This document shows positions 58,073 to 64,000 of a DNA stretch of 64,000 nt, piece after piece. Origin of the DNA: Verrucomicrobiota bacterium (GTDB lineage: Bacteria > Verrucomicrobiota > Verrucomicrobiia > Chthoniobacterales > Chthoniobacteraceae); assembly GCA_009885995.1 (NCBI GenBank), contig VFJQ01000056.1:100714-164713 (forward strand), given 5' to 3'. Numbering within the stretch: position 1 is the first letter of the stretch; each line of letters begins with the position of its first letter. Made by a program: the position numbers and the translations under genes. A model generated the notes under the pieces. That model saw only the letters and a program-made list of their open reading frames with translations, was not told where the DNA came from and did no database searches.

Positions 58073-59629
58073 ATGAAATACGCACTCACACTCCTCACCG
58101 CCCTGCTGCTGGTGCCGCTGGCCGCCCTCCACGCCGCCGAGCTAACCCTGACCTCGCCGCGTGATTACCAAGTCGTGCAGCGTAGCACGCCGATGAGAGG
58201 GATGTTGAAGCTCGATGGCCGGCTTTCGGAGGAGGTGGCGGGTGATGCGATCGTGGAGACGCGGTTTGTCGGAGCGGCGTTGGAGGCAGGCTGGCAGAGG
58301 CTGAATGCGAAGATTGCCAATCGCGCGATTGCCAGCGCGATCGAGGTGCCAGCAGGCGGTTGGTGGAAGCTGGAGGTGCGCGTTTCGCTCGCGGGGAAGG
58401 TGCTGGCGTCCAGCGAAGTCGAGCATGTCGGCGTGGGTGAGGTTTTCGTCATCGCGGGGCAATCGAACTCGGGGAACCACGGCGCGGAGAAGCAGAAGCC
58501 GCAGAGCGGGCGCGTGGCCACGTTTGATGGGACGAACTGGCGGCTCGCGGATGATCCGCAGCCGGGCGCAAACGGCGGTGGCGGCAGTTTCATCCCACCA
58601 TTCGCCGATGCCGTGGTCGCGAAACAAAATGTGCCGGTGGGCATCATCGCCTGCGGCATCGGCGCGACGAGTGTGCGCGAGTGGTTGCCGAAAGGGACGG
58701 CGTTTCCGAATCCTCCCACGATCGAGAGCCGCCTGGAGAAACTCGCCAACGGCACCTGGGCCAGCAAGGGGGTGGCATTTGACGCGTTCGTCGCGCGGAT
58801 GAAGTCGCTCGGGCCGCAGGGCTTCCGCGCGGTGCTGTGGCATCAGGGTGAAAGCGATGCGAACCAAAAGGACTCAACGCGCACGTTGCCGGGCAAACTT
58901 TACCGTGAGTATTTGGAAAAACTCATCCGCGGCTCGCGACGTGCGATTGGCTGGGACGCGCCGTGGTTCGTGGCGCAGGCGAGCTATCATGTGCCCGGCG
59001 ACGAAGGCAGCGAGGACATCCGCGCGGCGCAGGCATCGCTATGGAAACACGGCATCGGGCTCGAAGGGCCGGACAGCGATGCACTGAAGGGCGAGCTGCG
59101 GGAACGCAACGGCCAAGGCGTTCACTTCAGCGGCCAGGGCCTGCGTGAGCATGGAGCGAAGTGGGCGGAGAAAGTCATTCCCTGGCTTGATAAACAATGG
59201 ACCGCGCCGAGACGTGCGGATGGCGGCACGGAATGGAGCACCTATGAGCAGCTCCCCGAGTGCCACAGCATCGGCTGGGTGAATGCGAACGTGCAGTCGA
59301 AGGACACGAAGAGCTGGAACGGCGTGCTCGACGAAGCAAAGTGGGGCACACCCGATCCTCAGCAGGTGGTAGGTCGAAATTTGGACTGGAAAATCAGCGA
59401 TGCGCAGTGGGCCGAAGCCGTGAAGCTGTTTGAAGGCATGGATTTCTCCAAGGTCGAGAACACCAACGCCCGAGGCCAGCTCCTCGAAGCCTCCGCCCGC
59501 GCCCTCCTCGCCGCCGGCAAGAAAATCAAAGCCGTCGAGACCTTCGACACCCTCCTCCAAAGCGGCATCCCAGACACCTGGAAGGATCGCATCAACAAGG
59601 AACTCGACCAGATGGCCGAGGATTTCTAG
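58073..59629 (+). CDS. sialate O-acetylesterase-like protein
   Basis: Signal peptide MKYALTLLTALLLVPLAALHAAE; VFVIAGQSNSGNHG; VLWHQGESDA. Confidence 0.85.
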   Translation: MKYALTLLTALLLVPLAALHAAELTLTSPRDYQVVQRSTPMRGMLKLDGRLSEEVAGDAIVETRFVGAALEAGWQRLNAKIANRAIASAIEVPAGGWWKLEVRVSLAGKVLASSEVEHVGVGEVFVIAGQSNSGNHGAEKQKPQSGRVATFDGTNWRLADDPQPGANGGGGSFIPPFADAVVAKQNVPVGIIACGIGATSVREWLPKGTAFPNPPTIESRLEKLANGTWASKGVAFDAFVARMKSLGPQGFRAVLWHQGESDANQKDSTRTLPGKLYREYLEKLIRGSRRAIGWDAPWFVAQASYHVPGDEGSEDIRAAQASLWKHGIGLEGPDSDALKGELRERNGQGVHFSGQGLREHGAKWAEKVIPWLDKQWTAPRRADGGTEWSTYEQLPECHSIGWVNANVQSKDTKSWNGVLDEAKWGTPDPQQVVGRNLDWKISDAQWAEAVKLFEGMDFSKVENTNARGQLLEASARALLAAGKKIKAVETFDTLLQSGIPDTWKDRINKELDQMAEDF

Positions 59630-59668
59630 CCCTGAAACACAACCTCACCCACCACCAACGCAAACACC

Positions 59669-60583
59669 ATGAAACTCAGTTCACTCCTCAGCTACGTCAC
59701 CGCTCTCCTGTCTCTCACCCTCATGCTTCCTTCGATGGCCCGAGCCGAGGGCGACGATGGCAAGCTGCGCATCATCGTCTTCGGCGCGCATCCTGATGAT
59801 GCTCAATACACCTCCGGCGGCACGGCAGCGAAGTGGATAAGACTCGGCCATCACGTGAAGCTCGTGTCGGTGACCAATGGCGACATCGGCCACTGGCAGT
59901 CGGCGGGTGGACCGCTGGCGCAGCGGCGGCTCGCCGAGGTGAAGAAGGCGGATGCCCTCATCGGCGCAGAGACGCAGGTGCTCGACATCCACGATGGCGA
60001 ACTGATGCCCTCGCTGGAGAACCGGCAGAAGATCATCCGCATGATCCGCGAGTGGCGGGCAGACATCGTCATCGCGCATCGTCCGTGGGACTATCATCCC
60101 GACCATCGCTATGTCGGTGTTCTCATCCAGGATGCCGCCTTCATGGTCACCGTGCCATTCGTGTGCAGCGATGTGCCACCCTTGAAGAAGAACCCGCTCT
60201 TTCTGTATTCGAGCGATGGCTTCCAGAAGCCCTATCCCTTCAAGGCAGACATCATCGTCTCGGTGGATGATGTCTTTGATCAAAAGCTCACCGCCATTCA
60301 CGAGATGCCTTCGCAGCACTACGAAGGTGGAGCCAGTGGTGGCGAAGCCCATGTAGCCAAAGTCCCGCCAGCCACCGACGAAACAGCCCGCAAGGCATGG
60401 CTGCGCGAGCGCTGGGTCAGGCGTCAAGGCGGCGAGGCAAATCGGTTCCGTGATAGCCTCATCAAATGGTATGGCCCCGAGAAAGGTGCGGCGGTAAAAG
60501 TCGCCGAGGCCTTTGAGATCTGCGAATACGGACGCCAGCCAAAGCCAGAGGAGATCAAAGTGCTGTTCCCGTTCTTCCCCTGA
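59669..60583 (+). CDS. PIG-L family deacetylase
   Basis: IIVFGAHPDDAQYTSGGTAAKWIRLGHHVKLVSVTNGD; HRPWDYHPDHRYVG. Confidence 0.93.
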   Translation: MKLSSLLSYVTALLSLTLMLPSMARAEGDDGKLRIIVFGAHPDDAQYTSGGTAAKWIRLGHHVKLVSVTNGDIGHWQSAGGPLAQRRLAEVKKADALIGAETQVLDIHDGELMPSLENRQKIIRMIREWRADIVIAHRPWDYHPDHRYVGVLIQDAAFMVTVPFVCSDVPPLKKNPLFLYSSDGFQKPYPFKADIIVSVDDVFDQKLTAIHEMPSQHYEGGASGGEAHVAKVPPATDETARKAWLRERWVRRQGGEANRFRDSLIKWYGPEKGAAVKVAEAFEICEYGRQPKPEEIKVLFPFFP

Positions 60584-60645
60584 ACAGCGTCCGCGTTCTC
60601 GATTGCATCCCTCGCCAAAAAGCTTCACGTCACCAGGAGACGCCC

Positions 60646-61698
60646 ATGCCGAAAAAGAAATCACCGAACAGCGTGCGCCTCCGCAACAGCACGGCGGAGT
60701 TTCTCGCCTTCGCCTACCAGACCGGCGGCGACGGCGTGGAGGTGCGGGTGCAGGACGGCACGATCTGGCTTTCGCAAAAAAACATCGGGCTGCTCTTTGA
60801 AACGACGCCGGAAAACGCACTGACGCACCTGAAGAACATCTACGCCGAGAACGAGCTGCCTGAGGAGGCAACTGCTAAGGAATTCTTAGCAGTTCAAACC
60901 GAAGGGAAGCGCCAGGTGCAGCGCAGCATCCTGCATTACAATCTGGATGCGATCATCGCGGTGGGCTACCGCGTGAATTCCAAGCGCGCCACATCCTTCA
61001 GGCAATGGGCCACGGGAGTGCTGCGGGATTACACGCTCCGGGGCTATGTGATGGACCGAAAGCGCATGGAGAACGGTGCCTTCCTGGGCGATGACTACTT
61101 CGAGCGCCTGCTGGAGGAGATCCGCGAGATCCGACTGTCCGAGCGGCGCTTTTACCAGAAGATCACCGACATCTATGCCACGGCGATGGATTACGACCGA
61201 GACGCGCCGATCACCCAGGCATTCTTTGCCAAGGTGCAAAACAAGATGCACTACGCCGTGCACGGCCACACCGCCGCCGAGCTGATCGTCAAGCGTGCGG
61301 ACCACCAGAAAGAACGCATGGGGCTGACGACTTGGGCCAAAGCCCCCGACGGCAAGATTCTGAAAGGCGACGTGGTGGTGGCCAAAAACTACCTGACGGA
61401 GGCGGAGCTGGAGGACCTGGGGCGCATCGTGAATGCTTACCTCGAACTGGCGGAAGGCCGCGCCAAACGCCGCGTGCCGATGACGATGGAAGACTGGGCC
61501 AAGCGGCTGGACATCTTCCTCTCGGCGGATGATCGGGAAGTGCTGCAAGACGCCGGGCGCATCAGCGCCGAAATCGCCAAGGAGCACGCCGAGGGTGAGT
61601 TTGAGAAATACCGCGTGACCCAGGACAGACTATTCCAGAGTGATTTCGACAGCTTCGCGGCATTGGAGAAAGGTGAAGATGGCCAAGGCAATGAGTGA
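60646..61698 (+). CDS. RhuM family virulence-like protein
   Basis: DGTIWLSQKNIGLLFETTPENALTHLKNIY...VQRSILHYNLDAIIAVGYRVNSKRATSFRQWATGVLRDYTLRGYVMD. Confidence 0.9.
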   Translation: MPKKKSPNSVRLRNSTAEFLAFAYQTGGDGVEVRVQDGTIWLSQKNIGLLFETTPENALTHLKNIYAENELPEEATAKEFLAVQTEGKRQVQRSILHYNLDAIIAVGYRVNSKRATSFRQWATGVLRDYTLRGYVMDRKRMENGAFLGDDYFERLLEEIREIRLSERRFYQKITDIYATAMDYDRDAPITQAFFAKVQNKMHYAVHGHTAAELIVKRADHQKERMGLTTWAKAPDGKILKGDVVVAKNYLTEAELEDLGRIVNAYLELAEGRAKRRVPMTMEDWAKRLDIFLSADDREVLQDAGRISAEIAKEHAEGEFEKYRVTQDRLFQSDFDSFAALEKGEDGQGNE

Positions 61699-61795
61699 GA
61701 CCCGCGAAGACATCCTCCCACCGTTGAGGCAACTCGTCGTCCTCACGAATCTCGAGAGCTTTAATGCTGTGCCCATCCGCCAAGAACTGCCCTAG
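61679..61795 (+). pseudogene. short truncated ORF overlapping the RhuM gene end
   Basis: MAKAMSETREDILPPLRQLVVLTNLESFNAVPIRQELP*; followed by sequence with no continuing frame. Confidence 0.3.
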
Positions 61796-62013
61796 CAGCT
61801 GTTTGCCGACCCTTTTGTGAGAAGCTTCGTCGGCTATTTGCCTCCGGTTATCTCCGCTGCGCTCCGGTTCCGCTGCGCTCGGCTCTCGCCGCCGCGCTGC
61901 TGGCACCGCTGGGTGACATCCGGCTTTAGCCTCCGCGTAAACCCTGTTACGTAAATAGTCGGCGGAAGCTCGCGCAAAGGCGGGGGCTACGGGTGTATTC
62001 ATCTGCGACACTC

Positions 62014-64000
62014 ATGAAACACACGCTCACACTCCTCACCGCCCTGCTGCTGGCTCCACTCGCCGCACTCCACGCCGCTGACACCTTCCTCGTCGAGGAC
62101 GGCCAGCCGCGCGCTGAAATTGTCATCAGTGACACGCCTCAGCGCTCCACACGACTCGCGGCGCAGGAGTTGCAGGATCAGATCGTGAAGATCAGCGGCG
62201 GACGGTTGCCTATCGTCACGCAGCCGACTTCGGGAGCGGTGCATGTGTTCGTGGGGCAGAGCGAGCACACGGAGCGGCTCAAAGTCACGGCGGAGGGCCT
62301 GAAGCAGGGCGCGTTTCGCATGGTTTCGGGCGCGGACTGGCTGGCGCTCATTGGCGATGACACGGAGTTCACGCCCATTGAACCATGGGCGAAGCATAAT
62401 GGGGAGATCGTGATCGGCAAAGCGCAGGCCGAGTGGGAAAAAATCACCGGTGCGACATGGGGCCTGCCGAATATCCTGATGTATAAGAGCCGCTTTTCCC
62501 TACCGGGCGAGACCGGCAGACCGACGGTCCAGGCGGCGGAGAAGGCGGTGCCGCTTCAGCTATGGGATTATGATGAGCGTGGCTCATTTAACGCGGTGAC
62601 TGGCTTCCTGTCCCGTCTCGGCGCACGCTGGTATCTGCCGGGTGAATTGGGCGAGGTGCTGCCGGATTTGAAAACGATCTCGCTGCCGAAACTGGACGAA
62701 ACTGTGCGGCCCGACTTTGAGCAGCGCCGCTTTAACTATCACGGCGGGGTGCAAAGCCGCGATGCATCGATGTGGTTCATGCGGCTCGGCGTGCGCGATC
62801 CGTATGGCATTCAGGATGCCCACGGGCTCGATACCATGACGCGACGAGAGGAAGTCTTCGCCGCGCATCCCGAGTGGTTCGCGATGTATGGTGGCAAACG
62901 GCGCTTCAACATGAGGGAGGTCAACCAACTGTGCTACTCCAACGAGGAACTCTTCCAGGAGACGGTGCGCTATGTCCGCGCCCAGTTTGATCACTTTAAG
63001 ATGAGCATGGTCTCGGTGATGCCGCCCGACGCCTACACCGCCATCTGCCAGTGCCCCTTGTGCGCAGGCAAAGACTCACCCGAGCGTGAGCAGCGCGGTC
63101 GCGCATCGGATCATGTGTGGGGCTTCGTCAATCGTGTGGCCAAGGAGGTCGGCAAGACGCACCCCAATGGCAAGGTGCTCACCTGCGCCTACGGCATCTA
63201 TAAGCTGCCGCCGCTGAAGATCGACAAGCTGGAGCCGAATGTCGTCGTCTCCATCGTCGGCGCTCGGATGCCGAGGAATAACAAGCCGGAGCAGCAGGAG
63301 GAACTGCGCATACTGCGTGAGGCCTGGGTGGCGAAGACGCACAACCCGATCATCAACTTCGAGAACTATCCTTTCACCGACCGCGGCTGGTATCTGCCCG
63401 CGTTCACCCCGCACGCGATGGGCGAGAGCATCAACGCGATCAAGGGCATCTCGTCGGGTGAAGACATCTGGCTCACCCTGCGCCAGGACTTCGACAAGGT
63501 CGGCATCGGCTTCAATCACTTCATGGTCTATTTCAACGCACGCATGTATTGGGGCGGGAAGGATGCGGACGTGGATGCGATGTTCCGCGAATACTGCCGG
63601 CTGTTTTATGGACACGCCGAGCAGGAGATGCGCGCCTTCTTTGAATACGGCGAAGCCAACTGGCAGGAGATGGAGAAGGACAAAACGAAAGCGGACCGTG
63701 CGCTCGAACTCTTCGCCATCGCGAAGACGAAGGCCGATGCCAAGAGCTTGTATGGCAGACGCATCGCCCTCATTGACGACTTCCTGAAGGGCCTGCGCAA
63801 CAAGAGCCAGCAGCTCGGCAAAGTGCGCGGCCCCGTGCCCGTGCTGCGCCTTGTGGGCAACGCGCCGAGCAAGATCGTGATTGATGGCAAGCTCGACGAG
63901 GAAGCGTGGACGAACGCCTTCCCTTCCGCCACCGTCCGACTGCGCGAACTTCAAACCGGTCGCCAGCCCACTTTTGGCACGACCGTGAAGTCAGCGTGGC
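62014..64000 (+). CDS. DUF4838 domain-containing secreted protein (runs off window end)
   Basis: Signal peptide MKHTLTLLTALLLAPLAALHAAD; open to the window end; TRLAAQELQDQIVKISGGRLPIV; absent from the ORF track because it has no stop in the window. Confidence 0.8.
   Translation, partial: MKHTLTLLTALLLAPLAALHAADTFLVEDGQPRAEIVISDTPQRSTRLAAQELQDQIVKISGGRLPIVTQPTSGAVHVFVGQSEHTERLKVTAEGLKQGAFRMVSGADWLALIGDDTEFTPIEPWAKHNGEIVIGKAQAEWEKITGATWGLPNILMYKSRFSLPGETGRPTVQAAEKAVPLQLWDYDERGSFNAVTGFLSRLGARWYLPGELGEVLPDLKTISLPKLDETVRPDFEQRRFNYHGGVQSRDASMWFMRLGVRDPYGIQDAHGLDTMTRREEVFAAHPEWFAMYGGKRRFNMREVNQLCYSNEELFQETVRYVRAQFDHFKMSMVSVMPPDAYTAICQCPLCAGKDSPEREQRGRASDHVWGFVNRVAKEVGKTHPNGKVLTCAYGIYKLPPLKIDKLEPNVVVSIVGARMPRNNKPEQQEELRILREAWVAKTHNPIINFENYPFTDRGWYLPAFTPHAMGESINAIKGISSGEDIWLTLRQDFDKVGIGFNHFMVYFNARMYWGGKDADVDAMFREYCRLFYGHAEQEMRAFFEYGEANWQEMEKDKTKADRALELFAIAKTKADAKSLYGRRIALIDDFLKGLRNKSQQLGKVRGPVPVLRLVGNAPSKIVIDGKLDEEAWTNAFPSATVRLRELQTGRQPTFGTTVKSAW

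Overview
This is a GC-rich, gene-dense window from what is probably a PVC-superphylum bacterium, most likely Verrucomicrobiota. That placement is an inference from family content: a DUF1501 + DUF1549/DUF1553 pair, a PVC-type heme-binding protein, DUF1080, Ser/Thr kinases with LRR or TPR tails next to an ECF sigma factor, and an FG-GAP/beta-strand-repeat surface protein. Housekeeping genes include pdhA (partial), prepilin peptidase, gmd, leuA, P-II/amt, recJ, rnc and hemB. The most interesting signals are: (1) a RAYT transposase exactly flanked by paired-hairpin REP elements, with a further copy of the same hairpin family translated in frame inside the activation segment of a Ser/Thr kinase, and a second unrelated palindrome in the same kinase; (2) a Leu-rich 16-codon leader ORF overlapping a strong hairpin just upstream of leuA; (3) an integron-like gene-cassette remnant (80-bp attC-like site) near 5.4 kb and a truncated integron-integrase C-terminus near 56.7 kb, each facing a copy of the same collagen-like C-terminal tail; (4) two 21-bp-period minisatellite arrays; (5) an HTH + PD-(D/E)XK-like protein in a mosaic of gene fragments. 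Coordinates were read by eye from the sequence and the ORF track. No homology search was run, so family names come from motif recognition. No rRNA, tRNA or CRISPR array was recognised.
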